Shown here: piece by piece, positions 36,733 to 49,494 of the stretch
How positions within the stretch are numbered: position 1 is the stretch's first letter
Layout of the letters: every line of letters starts with the position of its first letter
Assembly: GCF_901933205.1 (NCBI RefSeq)
Contig: NC_044572.1
Span: 60,732,965-60,796,964 of the forward strand
DNA length: 64,000 nucleotides
Reading direction: 5' to 3'
Source of the DNA: Camarhynchus parvulus
Lineage: Eukaryota > Chordata > Aves > Passeriformes > Thraupidae
The notes under the pieces: model-generated
Seen by the model: the letters and a program-made list of their open reading frames with translations, nothing else
Told to the model about the DNA's origin: nothing
The model's database searches: none
Translations under genes and position numbers: made by a program

Positions 36733-39700
36733 CTGTATGTCACCATAAAAACAAACCCACCACCAAATGTAAGATGCAGCAGACAGACCAAATGCAGCAG
36801 ACGGAGCACAAACTCTGTGATTTCCTTGAATTATCTCAGGGCACTATGACCAACACCAAGCTGCAGCCTCAGCATCTTGCTGTGTTTTTTACAGGTGTTT
36901 CTCCTGCTTAGATTCCCTCAAACAAGTTTCTATACACAAAACTGACAAAAATGAACTAACTTATTCTTCCTACATAAGCCACTTATTACAGTTATTGTTA
37001 CATATTTAGGAGTAAGTCACCCTACTCCTTCAGTATGAATGAATTGATAGAGATATTCAGCTTGGTTATGTTATTAATAATTTAATCTGTCTTTCAAACT
37101 GCATTAAATCTGCCCAATGCATAGCCTCTACTCAGAATTTAAATTGTCAAATTAGTTTATTGATTAACTTAATTTTCTGCTGAATACAGCAGCTGCATTT
37201 TAAAATGAGGCTTCATTTCTTCTGTATTTTTGTTGTTTATCATTCACCAAGAAACTGACCCCAGAAATTTCATTATTCTGTATTAAGATATAGCATTAAT
37301 GGCTGTTTTGCTCATAATCCTCAGAATGCAACTAGAGGAGCTGTCACGGTGTTTTAATTGAATTTTACATGCCAGTTTGGAGTCACTTCCATTTAAATGC
37401 AACTTAAATGTGGCTGACAGTTTGAATACCACTATGCTGTAAGTCAAGAAGACAAACCAGTCAACCACAACCCTGCTAACTCTATGGATTTCCAATCTTG
37501 CTAATGTGATTCTCTCCAGTTTACACGTCTCATAAGCAGCATTTTTGGAAGTAAACAACTGCAGGAAGAAAACACTGGATACAAAGAAGGCTTAATTATT
37601 TCCATTGAAGGAATTGGCCATGTGAGATTTGGGGCCACGCTCTGGGGAGAGCAGAGTTGGCAAGTACCAAACCTTTGTTACATCTGGACCCATTGGTTAT
37701 TTCCCTGTGAGTTGCTGAAGCATTCTTAGTTCCAAATCAAACAAATATGAGCTAATGTGCCCTGCTGCCCTGAAACCATACAAGCCAAAGACAAGGTGTA
37801 TGGAGCACAACATGTACCCCAGTCCCCCAAAATGAGGCAAGCCTGTGTTTCTCCTCATCAGACTGGTTTGATTCAAACAGTGATCTTGTGCAGCCTGTTG
37901 AAAAAACCAGGCAATTTTTATTATCACACACCAGGGAATCAGATGCCCTTTCAGAGCTACATGCACTGGAACAACCTCCACTGTCAGTCTCTCTTTTTAC
38001 CCTCTTTCCCTCCTTTTATTTTCAAAAATTTAATTTTTACTATTTACTTTAGTGTATGAAACAGCTGCTTCATAATAAGATTAACTTGCCAAGTCTGAGG
38101 CATTGAAGCCTGACCAAGTTTTGCAAGGTATGATTTATAGTTCCATTTTTCTTGCACAGCATGTGGAGAAGCCAAGAGTAAACAATCCTTTTAGATATCA
38201 GGAATCCAACAGTCTTGTATCCTGGGATAGCCAGTGTGATGCAACTTGTCTAAATATATTTTTGTTAGATTTTGGCAATACTGTTTCTCACCAGGCTTCG
38301 TGTAAACCTGTAGAGATTATAGAGATATTCCCAGTTCATTGAAGTGGTCCATATCATATAATTTGCTTATAGGCAGTTCACAAAAATTAGGGAATGCCAG
38401 CATTGAAACAAATCCAAAATATTTTTAAGAGAGAATACCATTTATTTTTAAAATGAATCCTTATAAAAGAAACTCCCATAAACACCTGATTTTAGAAATA
38501 GAGGGAGACATACTTTTTTGGAGTAGATTTGCAAAGCCATACAGCTTGGATTTTATTAGCTGGCTAGATTTTATTTAAAAGAGAAAAGAAAAAGGTTGGA
38601 TTTTAGAAAAGCACTACCTTTTTCTTGTTATTTGTTTGTGGTTTTGGGTTTTGGTTTTTGTGTAACCAGAAGTATCACAAAACAATTCCAGCTAATTTGG
38701 GCCAAAAATATTGAATACATATTGTATTCTATTTCCACATACCAGAAAATTTATTTTAAAAACCAAATTAACCAGAAAAAGATCAGCACCTGTACAAAAA
38801 TACATATCAGATGCCCAGGATCTGAAGCAGTGCCACTGAGATATTTATTTCACAATGGGCTGTACATGGCAGGGGTCACTCTCAGCCTCCACCAGTGCCA
38901 GACAAGGCTGATGTCAGTGGCTCATCACTTCCAGTCTCCTTGCTGAAACGTGACCTTCCCTGTGACAATAAAGTGAAAGCAAAGCTCACAGTGAAAATGA
39001 AAACAGAAGATTTACTGAGCTGAACGCCCTGTTGCAAATACCTGGGCACGTGCAGCACAAAAAATTTTCCTGTCTGTGGTGCCCACTCCTCTGCTGAACT
39101 CCCTGACAAGTGTAGCACATTTCTGTAAGGGCTTTGTCTGCAGAACTGTGTGGGACACCAAAGTTATTCTCTCCAGACTGCCAATCAATTCAGTAGGAAA
39201 TAATTTCTTAAAGCTCAGGGTGTTGGGACTGATTTTAATAGCCTATATTGTTCAATTTTGAAAGGTACATGTTGATGCAGTCCTCACCTATTTACTTGGA
39301 TGCACATGGAGCTTTTGAAAAGCCCTGAATGTGTAACATGATTTCCAGTGTGGATAGAAGGAGTTTTTATGCCACTGGAACAAAAACCTTCATGTCGATC
39401 TTTTGTAAGTAGAGATTCCAAAAATAAACCTGTATCACCAAAACCAAGAAAAGAAGTGACACCTGGAAGTCCGATATTTGGATGTGAATTAAGAGCAAGG
39501 AAAAGAGCTGCACTTGCTGGAGAGTGAGCAGAGATTCATGGGGAGAAAAGTGTAAATTTGGTGTGTCTGTGTGGATGTTTGTAAATGTTCTGTCATCGCA
39601 ATTAAATGAAATACATTTAAAAAATATTATCTGCTTTTAGAAGACAGTGCTCTGCCTCTCCAGCAACAAAGACCTGGAAGGACAAAGCTGCACCAGACAG

Positions 39701-42700
39701 GGCAGGTACACAGGCCTGAGGTGGCTGTGTAGAGACTAAAGCCTGACTTCTTTTTTCCTGATTTACAAGTTACACATTCAGGGCTTGACAATATCAAATT
39801 AAAATAAGCATTCTTGTAAACCAAGCAACTTACAAGGCAGGATAACTTTAAAAAATACCATTTCCTCTACAATGAAGATCTACTTCTACAGTTAAAATTA
39901 ATTTTGCTTGGGAGCTGAGGGTTCATGATGAGATAGAAGCAGTGGGATGAGGAGGAAATGTAAGGTCTGGTCATTAGGGGAATTTGCTTTCAGGTCTTGT
40001 TTTTGACTGTTCGTGACTAGGGTTTTACACCTTTCTCTGCCAAACATTTAGCAGGGAAGCTGGCACAGCTACAATAGGCATAGTCTGTCCATCTGAACCT
40101 GCAAGACGCACCTGATGATAAAGGAGATGAAAAAACCTGTGTGCAAGACATGAGGTACTTATTAGGAAATAAAAGACTCTCTCACTCCTCACTCCACACA
40201 AACATGCTTTGGGTAATATTTGTGACAGCAATCACACTTTATTTAAGTCAAATTTATTAAGACAATTTCTTGTTCAAAAACAGGTTCATTACTATGGGAA
40301 AGATGGGTAGAGTATGGAAAAAAAATAAACAAGAGAAAAAAAATATTTAGTTAATTAAAAAAGAAAACTAGTAAAGACCAGGACCAGGAAACAGCAGTTT
40401 GTATCAACCTATTAAACTGATGGATAACAAGCTCCAGAGGGAGGAATTAAACAAGTTGAATGAGCCTTCAAGTCTCAGAAGAGAATTAAAAAGCATAATG
40501 TCTCATGTTGAGAAGATTGAACCTTTCTTTTGGTTTAGACAAAATAAAATTTATAGCTTTGTTTGGCAGCCATCAGTATTTTTTAAAGACCAAAATAAAC
40601 ATTTACATTCCATTTTTGCAGTTCTCATAAAAGCAATCTCTGTGCTTCAGCTGATGGGAATATTTCAAGAAATAATAGTGCCCTTCAACCTACAGGTACA
40701 CAGACAAACACACAACTGCAAGATCAGCAGCTGCCCATTTTTCTCAGACTTCTGTAACCACAGTCATTGAAGCTGCCCCACAGAACCACATAATCAAAAA
40801 CTCTTAAAAAACCCACAAAGCCCAGACAACCAAGAAAAACAAAACTGCCCCAGAGAAAGATCCAGCCATAGATTAATTTTTCCCCCATTACGTGGTGGCC
40901 TAAGTGTACAAAGTGTCCCAAATGCAGCCTGTCCATACACAGTTAACAAATATGTCAATGTTAGATCTCCTCAGGACATGCCAGAAGGCAGTAGTGGCAG
41001 TAAACAAATGTTGTTCTTGATTCAAGGCCCCTTTTAGCAGAACACTGTGAGGCAGACTTGGTGCAAATGAGAAGGCCAGTGAAATCAGACACACTTTGCT
41101 TCTCCTGAGCCAAATCACTGCTGAGAATTCATCAACAATCCATAATATGTTAAGGATGATGGAAATGATTCTATACCGTCTGTGATGTACAGGTGTCTTT
41201 AATTATATTTTCCAGGCATGAGAAACAGCAGTCATTGGCAAATAAAATAAGCAAGAAAAGAAAAGATTAGAACACAAGAACAACTGAAGTTTGGCAGCAA
41301 AGGACTCCAGTGCTCCCAAAGAAAGAAGCACATTTCTACATAGTCTGTACTGCCTGGAGAAGTATCTCCTCTTCCATTTAGAGTAGGGTGGGTGGAAGGG
41401 TGAATGCACTTTTGCACAAACTTTTCCAAATGCCCCTAATTATCCCACCAGATGTGAGGAAAACATCTTTCTGATGTGGAAAATGATGAAAATCAGAAGG
41501 TTCTGCAAAAAATCTCACTGAACTCTGCCACTAGATGTACAGATTTGTGCTTGTTTGTAATTTCTAAACAAAAGATTTTGGTGTTTACTTTTTATTAAGT
41601 ACCTGAATAGAAAATTATAAGCAAGATGTTATTAATAAACAAGCATAGTTTACAATATTTTCTGGAAGTAAGCCCCAAAGTTAAAAATGCAGTTTACAGA
41701 AGGACCAAACATTTTTTTTCAGTGGTAAGGTAAAGCAGATTCTTCATTCAGCAACTTGAATGTGTTCCAGCTACAGAAATCAATAGCTCCAGAGGTCAAC
41801 AATGTGCATGGGCTGAATCCTGAAGTGAAGAGGCAGCTAATGCTGGAAAAATGCCAAAGCTACATTGAAATTACTGGTGGCACTCTGACCTGACACAGCA
41901 AACAGAGGAGGGCATGTTGGTTAAGCTTTCAGTGAAATTGTCTGCAGTACTGGAAAAATGCAGAGTAGCAGCAGGAAAAGCAAGGTATTATTAGACCTTT
42001 CAGTAAAAATGGGTCCTGTCAGGGCAACAGAACTGCTACAGTTAGGAAAAGGAAGTGTTGCCTTCCCTGGCTGATACCTTCTGTGAGGAGGTGAATTCAG
42101 AAGTACTAGGTAAGTAGGTAAGAATTTTTAGCTACAAAACTTACCAAAAACCAGGTGGGTCAAGAGCAGTCTATCCCCATTTGAAAGAGTGTGTTTATTC
42201 AGGAAAATTAAAAAGGAGGAGGACTGGAGGACTGTGACAAGATGGACAGATGAAAATGGAGAATAGAAGCAACAGAAATTAGCAAAATTGGGGAGGGGAT
42301 CAAGTCCTTGTTTTATTGTGGGACCCCTTGACTAAGCAGACAGCAAGGTGTGTCAGTGGTTGTGTGCAGCTCTGTTTTACAGGGCTCTGCAGAAGGGACA
42401 CTGCTGTCCCACCCATTTTGGACCAACTCTCTTGCTAGAAGGTTCTTTCAGCAACGTAATTCCTGAGGCCAATGACAGTGCCAAAGCAGCTGTCCCTGTG
42501 GGATGGCAGAACCAAGCAGTTTAATTCTAGACAGGTCCCTTCCTTCCACTGACTACATGGAGAAGGACAGTGCCACTGCCCTTTTCCCACGCCGTGATAA
42601 AATACTTGCACTACTGTGCTGTGGCTTTCCTGAACAGCAGGACCCCAGCCCTGGTCAGAGAGCTCAGCCTAGCACCTGCACATGGAAACTGTGGAGCAGA

Positions 42701-43499
42701 CCATTCCTTACCCAAAAATTGCCCAAGAACAAGGGGAAGGACTTAGTTTCTGTAAGCAAAGAGCAATCCATGCTCTTTCTCTTAGCCACCACCTTTGCAG
42801 CTCCTCATGAGACCTACCTGGGAGACACAGATTGTCTCCTTTCAGCTGGGAGCTTCCCCAAGCTCACCTCCCTCCAGCATGACTGGCTGAATGTCCCTCA
42901 AATGGTGAAGAAAGGAGGCCCCAGGAGGAGCACAGTGGTTATAGAGAGGTGCTCACTTTCACTGAAAAAATCCATTTTTAATTTCTCTATTCTAAACAAT
43001 CTATATTTTTAATCCAACTATGGGAAAAAGGGGGAAGAGTGATCACACTGGACACAAACCAGACAGTTCTGCTGTGGAACATGTCTTCAATTAAGAATGA
43101 AGTGTAGGAGGAGAAGCTTTTGCCATCTTTGTTACAGTCAGCATAGCTTTGTCGAGCCATTGATTTCACCGGGATTTCCCCAGAGGACAGATACTTAGCA
43201 TCAGAGGGAGTGGACCAGCCATGCAGGTTGTAGCAATATTTATGGATGCTTCACAGATCAAAGCCACACTCTGCCAGGCACTGAGCTAACAGAGCACAAA
43301 GCTCACCCAGTGAGCTGCTACTTGCAGACGTGCAGGAGCCCTGGGAAATGCAGGTGCCTGGGTGGAGCGTTGGGAGCAGCAGGTTTGCAGCACTGAGCGT
43401 CCTCCTCCAGGCCCACCCTCCATTAGGGGACTGCTGCTGGCTTTTATAGAGCAATACACCCAGGCTGTCCCAGCCAGAGGGGGCAGCAAGGTGCATGGT
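36733..43499. other. Unique non-coding sequence, partly AT-rich and element-like
   Basis: 37030-37220 and 37280-37480 are AT-rich, complex and dense in taat/attaa strings, and could be conserved elements. The rest is ordinary. The 169-codon plus-strand frame at 42503-43012 has no recognisable domain and no splice or promoter context. The frames around 43250-43550 are overlapping chance ORFs at the edge of the next CR1 copy. Confidence 0.5.
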
Positions 43500-43741
43500 G
43501 CAATGAAACAAAAGTGTTGGGAGGAGAGGATTTGTAAAAATTTCTTCACAGAAAGGGTTGTCAGGCACTGGACCAGGCTGCCCAGAGAAGTGGTTGAATC
43601 ACCATCCCTGCAGGTATTTAAAAGATGTATGGATGGGGTGCTCAGGGACCTAGATTTAGTAGTGAGCTTTGGAGTGCTGGGCTAACAGCTGGATTTGATC
43701 ACCTTAAAGATATTTTCCAACCTAGTCCATTCTATGATTTG
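43500..43741 (+). mobile_element. CR1 LINE 3' end (plus strand)
   Basis: Recognisable CR1 blocks: 'aatttcttcacagaaagggt', 'tgtcaggcactggaccaggc', 'tgcccagagaagtggttgaa', 'tcaccatccctgcaggtatt', 'ttccaacctagtccattcta', with the end 'attctatgat' near 43741. The 'ttgtcaggca ... gtggttgaatcaccatccct' wording is of a different CR1 subfamily from the copy at 3.1 kb. Only the 3' UTR is present. The plus-strand frame at 43362-43685 is a by-product. Confidence 0.92.
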
Positions 43742-46700
43742 CAGAATAAGCAGCACCCACAACATGCAATTATTAGATCACAATCAAATATTTTTGAACT
43801 TATCTTACCAGAGAAAAATGTAATCCATTTTAATTTCCTTTAAATTCATACCAGTACTACTCTTTCTTGCCTTCACTATCCTGTTTTCAGCCAGCCACTC
43901 AATAAATTCCTCTCCCCAGCACATCCTCCCTATCCTGACCCCTCTCTTTTCCCACTCCTCCTCACCTCCCCCCTAAGAAAAATATACCTTTTAAAAAATA
44001 TATTGTACTAATGCTTGAAACTTTCTTTCTGGTTCCCCCACTAATGTGCATGAGAACTCCCTCAGAGTGCAGCACCTTTCAGAATCTCACATTGACCTCT
44101 ACCAAACCACAGCATAATAATTTGGTATTTTCTTAATTGCTAAAAATAAAATATTTTTCCTACATAATATGACAAAAGGTTTGCTCTGCTAATAAAAGAG
44201 ACTCTTACTGAACAAGCAAAGTCTTATTTTCTGACTCTAAAACTCAATATAACTAAACAGAGAGGTTAATATCAAAATCCTAAGTAGCATAGCTCTGCTA
44301 ATGTCAATTATTTTTTGCAAATACTGTATGAGTTCTGATTAATGAATCAAATCTGTTCAACCTGCACCAGTGCACAAGCCCATCGTACTTTATATGACCT
44401 TGAGGTGATTGACTGTATGTTCCTTTCCCCAAAGGGTATTTTGTGCTTTTTTACTTTCTTGTTCAACCTTACCATGTCCATGGACTGCAGAGTCAGTTGC
44501 GACAGTAACACCCAAAAAGGACAAAAAGGAAACAAACCACACAGATGGCTTTTAGCTCATGCATCAGGACTCAGACTTGTCTAAGAAAAAAACCTTCCTG
44601 AAGCAAAAGACCTGGATGTCACAGAAGAAAATCATGTATCCTCCAGACAGAGACGCAAAGTGGGAGGCAGCATGGCACAGACAACACCTGTTTGTTCTCC
44701 TGAAGCCTTCAAACTCTCCAGTTATCTTCTCTGATCCTATTCTCGTGCTCCCTAGGGAAGGCAGAGCTTCATGTGTATTAAATTAATCCCAGAGTTTTAC
44801 TGCACAAATGGACACTGCTGCTAAGGTGCCTCTGGCAATAGTTTGAGGTAGGTGGCTGCATCCTTGCAACATTTTCTGAATTACCCTACTGGGTAGGAAA
44901 AGGGCAACATCCACTCGTATTTCAGAGGCTGTCAGGAGACTATAGCACAATGCTACAGAAATTATCTTACACATACAGCACTGCAGACATAAAAGCTAAG
45001 CTTTTACTGGGGACATTAGCATCCTCTACACCAAGCTTCTATCAAGGCAGTGTCACAAAGAGGTGGAAGAGGCCCTTGATTGGATTTCTTCCCAAAAAAA
45101 TCCAAGTCTAAACACCTTAAAAAACCAGATTATTTCCTACCGTATTTAATTTGGAGAAGGGAAGCTCACATATATGACAGAGTTTACTTGACATGAAATT
45201 TTTAAAGTAAGCTGAGTGCCATACCACCCATCTGCTAATCATGATTACCTGAAGAGCAATATATGCTCTGGGTCTGACTTGCTGTAGAAGACCCAGGGCT
45301 GACAGGATTACCTGGCACTTTTCAAATGCATGTAACCATACTGAACTTTTCTGTGTTTCATAAAACTGAATTTATTTGAGTGGTTCAGCCAAAACAGTTC
45401 AGCAGCCTTTGGAAAAGTGCTAAGGAATACCACTCCAGCCTTGCTGCATTCCCTTCTGGGAGAAGGGAGGGGAGCAGCCACACTGGTACTGCACAGCCAG
45501 TGCAGTGCCTGACAGATATAATTCACCAAATACAAATTTAACTCAGTTCAGGAACGGGCCCAAGATCATATTTCCATTTGATTAGCCAAGGCATATGGAT
45601 TTTATGCTTGCTACAGTTAGAGAGATAACGACTTGAGCTGATAGTAAGATAAGTGGTCAAAACCCTAATCCCTCAACATTTTGGAAGAGATTTGAAATGC
45701 TAGTGTGAGTTCATAGTATGTCAGCACTTTGCATTATGTGGCTGAGGCATTTTTTGATCTAGAGACCGTGAAATCTGACTTGCTGCCAAAACACAGCCCC
45801 ATACTGCACCCCTACTGCTATTGCTCTTAGGCACATCTTATCTACTTCTGGCTTGGAAAGCTGGGAAAGGAAAGCCTAGGAAGCTTTTGTTCAAACTTCT
45901 CTGTCCATCAGCCTGTTCTTGTTCTGGGTGCCCACACACACAAGAAATTGAGCCGGAGAACTGAGCTGTGCAGTTCCTCTCAACCTCAGGAGCTCCTTTC
46001 TAAACTGGAACTACATTTTATAAGAATTTCTTTAAGAGGGAAAAATAAATGTGCATGTTCACCATACCAGATGCCCACAAGATGTGCCACAGTTTCCTTC
46101 CACAGAATCTCAGGCAAAAACATTTTCTAGAGTGCAGGGAGAGCCTAATTCACCCAAGGTGAGTTTGGCTGAGAGACTCCAAAGATGAACATGGTTCAGT
46201 TTGCTGTTCTATCCTCCCCTCCTCAGGCTCCAATACATAGCCAGCTGGGCTCAAAACACTACAGTGATATTTTCTTGGCAAGGCTCTTTATAACATGTTT
46301 AAGAAAACTAAAAACTGTGTTTTTAGAAACACAGCCCACCTGCTGCATATGTTCTTCTTTACTCCAAAATGAACAGAGGTATCAGACAGAAGGGAAATAA
46401 CAGTAGGATCAATTATTGATTTGCAGGTTAAGAACAGGCTCATCAAAACCAAGGCAAATAACACTATAATGGATAATTATATTAATTTAGCACACCCCAG
46501 TAAAAACTACAAGAACAGGTGAGCTATAGTCTTCCTAAAAATTTGTTTCCTGTTGAAATAAAGCCTTAGACTTCTGAATGACAGTTTAAAATAAAGGCAA
46601 TAATTTGTTTCCAGCTGGTACAATCATTTAATAAAATGACTGTTGTGCCTCCAGGAAAAAAATTCTTCCTTCCTTGGCAACAAACATGATTACCCTGGTT

Positions 46701-47042
46701 TTGGACCACCAGTTAAGTCAATCCACAAAGTGTTCTCACTCTAAGTACATGACATTGAAAAAGAATTATTTGCCATATGGAATATAAGAAAATTTTTAAA
46801 AGCATCCCAGAATGTGCAAATGACTTGGGGAAAACATAAAAAGTCTAGCAGAAGGTTAAAATCACTTCACTATTATAATTATTCACCTAATGTTTTAATA
46901 ATAATAACAAAAAAAACTCCAAAAACAATCTTGTTCTCCTTTCAACCAAATCTAAACTCCATACTTTGTAGGTGTTAAAATTAGCACCTTCAAGCTGTAG
47001 GGAGGTGTGGAGAAGAGACAGCTTCCAAACAGCAATAGACCG
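43742..47042. other. Unique non-coding sequence
   Basis: No gene or transposon is recognised. 46460-46640 is AT-rich with homeobox-like strings (ataattatattaattta). Confidence 0.5.
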
Positions 47043-47115
47043 GATGCAAATACTACCTGGAGCTGTAGTTAATTATCTTGATGATGTTAATTGGCCTTGT
47101 TTGTCAACAGCCAAA
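47043..47115. promoter_or_regulatory. Candidate regulatory element (octamer, HNF1-, FOX-like)
   Basis: In 70 bases: exact octamer atgcaaat (47044-47051), gttaattat (47068-47076, HNF1/homeobox half), tgttaattgg (47086-47094) and tgtttgtcaaca (FOX-like, 47098-47109). The clustering is suggestive but was found by eye only. Confidence 0.3.
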
Positions 47116-47679
47116 GAAGAATGAGGTGCTAGGTGCTGTAGAAGGGTTAATGTAGCACTGTTTTAAGACTGCTTCCTTTAAAGATATCATTTACTTAATG
47201 TATAATAACTACTTCTGTTCTCCAGGCTCCAGAGCAAGTATTTGAGTAATAAAAACAATAGTGATTATATTGCTCCTTTTTTTATTTTCCTAAAGCACAA
47301 ATAACAGAAGAGAGAGGAATAAAGCTGTCTGTGGCAGAACTGTCCCAGTGGTATAGTACATTTTCCAACATTTTGATGAAGCAGTTTGTTCAGCAAAATA
47401 GCTGTGTGTTTATGAAACAAGGTTATTTAGTACATTAAGCCTGGAGCTGACATGTATTGTTTCCAAGCAGCAATTTGAATGGTATAAAGAACACACTTTA
47501 TTTTCCTGTTCGATGTGTACTGCTTGTAAAAATGATAAATAAGAGAGGGAGAGATACAGCTGATGCCCTTTCTTAGAAATTCAGTCAACAGCCACTTCAT
47601 AATAGCCAGCAGGCAGTGAGGTGATCGTGGCTCGAGCACACATTCCTAACAAAGGGAGCACAAAAGGACAAGGAGGATG
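47116..47679. other. Unique non-coding sequence
   Basis: No feature is recognised beyond the left flank of the following CR1 copy. Confidence 0.5.
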
Positions 47680-48465
47680 GGCATAGCTGCAGGTGCTGCA
47701 ATTCAAAGAGAGAAGCTCATGTAGTTAAACAAGGCCAAGTGCAAGGTCCTGCACCTGAGCTGGGGCAGTCCCAAGCATAAATCTGGCTTGGTGGAGAAGG
47801 GATTGAGAGCATTCCTGAGGAGAAGGACTTGGGATTGCTGGTGAATGAAAGGCTGGACATGAGCTGGCAATGTGCTCTTGCAGTCCAGAAAGCCAGCTGT
47901 GTCCTGGGCTGCATCCAAAGCAGCCCAGCCAGCTGGTGAGGGAGGGGATTGTCCCTCACTGCTCCACCCTGGCTACCCCACCCAGAGTCTGCATTCAGCT
48001 CTGGGGTCCCCAGCACAGGAAGAACAGGGATCTGTTGGAGCAGGACCACAGAAACGATCAGATGGACGGAGCACCTCTGCTATGAGTAAACACTGAAAGG
48101 GCTGGGGTTATTCAGCTTGGAAAAGAAAAGGTTCTGGAGAGACCTTTTCGAGGCCTTTCAATACTTAAAGTGGACTTAAAAGGAAGATGGGCCCAAATTT
48201 TTTAGTGGGGTCTGTTACATTAGGTCAAAGGTAAATGGTTTTAAAGTATAAGATTTAGAGTAGATATAAGTTAAAAAAAATTATGAATAGGTGTAAAACA
48301 CTGGAAGAGGTTTCCCAGAGAAGCTGTGGATGTCCCATGCCTGGAAGCGTTCAAGGACAGGTTGGACAGGACTCTGAGCAACCTGACTTAGCTGAAGATG
48401 TCCCTGCTCATCACAGGGGATTGGACTAGGTGAAACAACCCAAATAAATTCTGTGAAGAAATTCT
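47680..48465 (+). mobile_element. CR1 LINE fragment, about 0.8 kb (plus strand)
   Basis: The longest CR1 copy in the window. Its left part covers the end of the pol ORF: 'aacaaggccaagtgcaaggt', 'cctgcacctgagctggggca', 'gaggagaaggacttgggatt', 'gacatgagctggcaatgtgc', 'gtgtcctgggctgcatccaa', 'cattcagctctggggtcccc'. The right part is the 3' UTR ('ctgttggagcagga', 'agagaagctgtggatgtccc', 'ttggacaggactctgagcaa'). The terminus near 48440-48465 is eroded ('attctgtgaagaaattct'). Stops and frameshifts interrupt the pol frame, so it is dead. A loss relative to consensus is visible around 48060-48110. Confidence 0.93.
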
Positions 48466-49414
48466 TAATCCTCAGCAAAAGCATTCATCTCTCCTTTAGA
48501 AGGAATGTAGCAAGAACGTAAAGTGATGAGGTTCAGCTGTTTAGATCTGTTTTCCTCCCTCTATAAAGTCTCTTCTGAATGTGATTGAGGATAAATAATT
48601 GGAATTAAATAACTTCAGGGAAACATTTTTTTCTGCATAGCTACAACTCATGATCATCTTTAAAGAAGGCACAATAAAAAAAACACAGACACTTCATGAG
48701 AGCATAACAGTGACATTTAGCATTTGCAAGTAACTTTGCAGAGATTCTGGCATCCACCAAATGTCTAATTCATCATAGGTTTAGAGCTGCTCCATAGCTT
48801 TAATCATCTACAGCTTTGTATGTTCTGTCTTTGATAGGGTTTTCCAGTCCAAGCCAGTGTGGCCCTTCTGGAGAACAGCCTCTCTCTTCCAACAGCTTTC
48901 TTCTCTCACACTTGTATGGACTTGATGCTCAAAACAGCACCAGACTTCCAGTTCCTGAAACCAAATCTCCCTCTTCATGTGCCAAACAGACACAGCTCCA
49001 GCCTGCTCCCTGCCTGGCCTGGAGACACATGAAACTCCTAACAGCCATAATCCCACTCTTTAAAACATTCTTTGTGCTTGCACATGGGAGAGAGAAACAG
49101 GAGCAAGTAGTGAGGCCACTATTGCAGCTCAAATCCTCGCCTCTGATGCTGAGTGACCAACCAATTTCTAAGTGGGTGTTGCTTGGTAAGGACCTTTGCT
49201 CAGTGGGAAGTGGCTCTAACATGGCAGGCAAGCTACTGTAGCTGACATCCATCAAACTCAAACCTGGAACACACAGAACCTTTCACATCTAAACTGCTTT
49301 TCCTCTGTTGGCCATGACTTACTACAATCAACACTCTTTTATGTTAATATTCCAGATTTTCTGGTATCAGGGGTAATGGAGCAGAGATTTCACCTTCAGT
49401 TCTCAGAATAACTA
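48466..49414. other. Unique non-coding sequence
   Basis: The 141-codon plus-strand frame at 48816-49241 overlaps two minus-strand frames and matches nothing recognisable. I treat all of them as chance. Confidence 0.5.
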
Positions 49415-49494
49415 AATTACAGAATATTCAGGTTTGGAGGAGACCTCTCAGGTCAGCAAGCCCAGTCCCCTGCTCAGAGAAGGGTCAGCTTTGA
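49415..49494 (-). mobile_element. Short CR1 LINE remnant (minus strand)
   Basis: 'acagaatattcaggtttgga', 'ggagacctctcaggtcagca', 'agcccagtcccctgctcaga', 'gaagggtcagctt' is the inverted CR1 3' terminus, whose usual form includes 'aggttggaagggacctcagg' and 'tccaaccccctgctcaga'. Only about 80 bases survive. Confidence 0.75.

Noticed and set aside
42503..43012. 169-codon open frame on the plus strand
   Set aside because: No family resemblance, no promoter or splice context, and low-complexity ends. Most likely chance.
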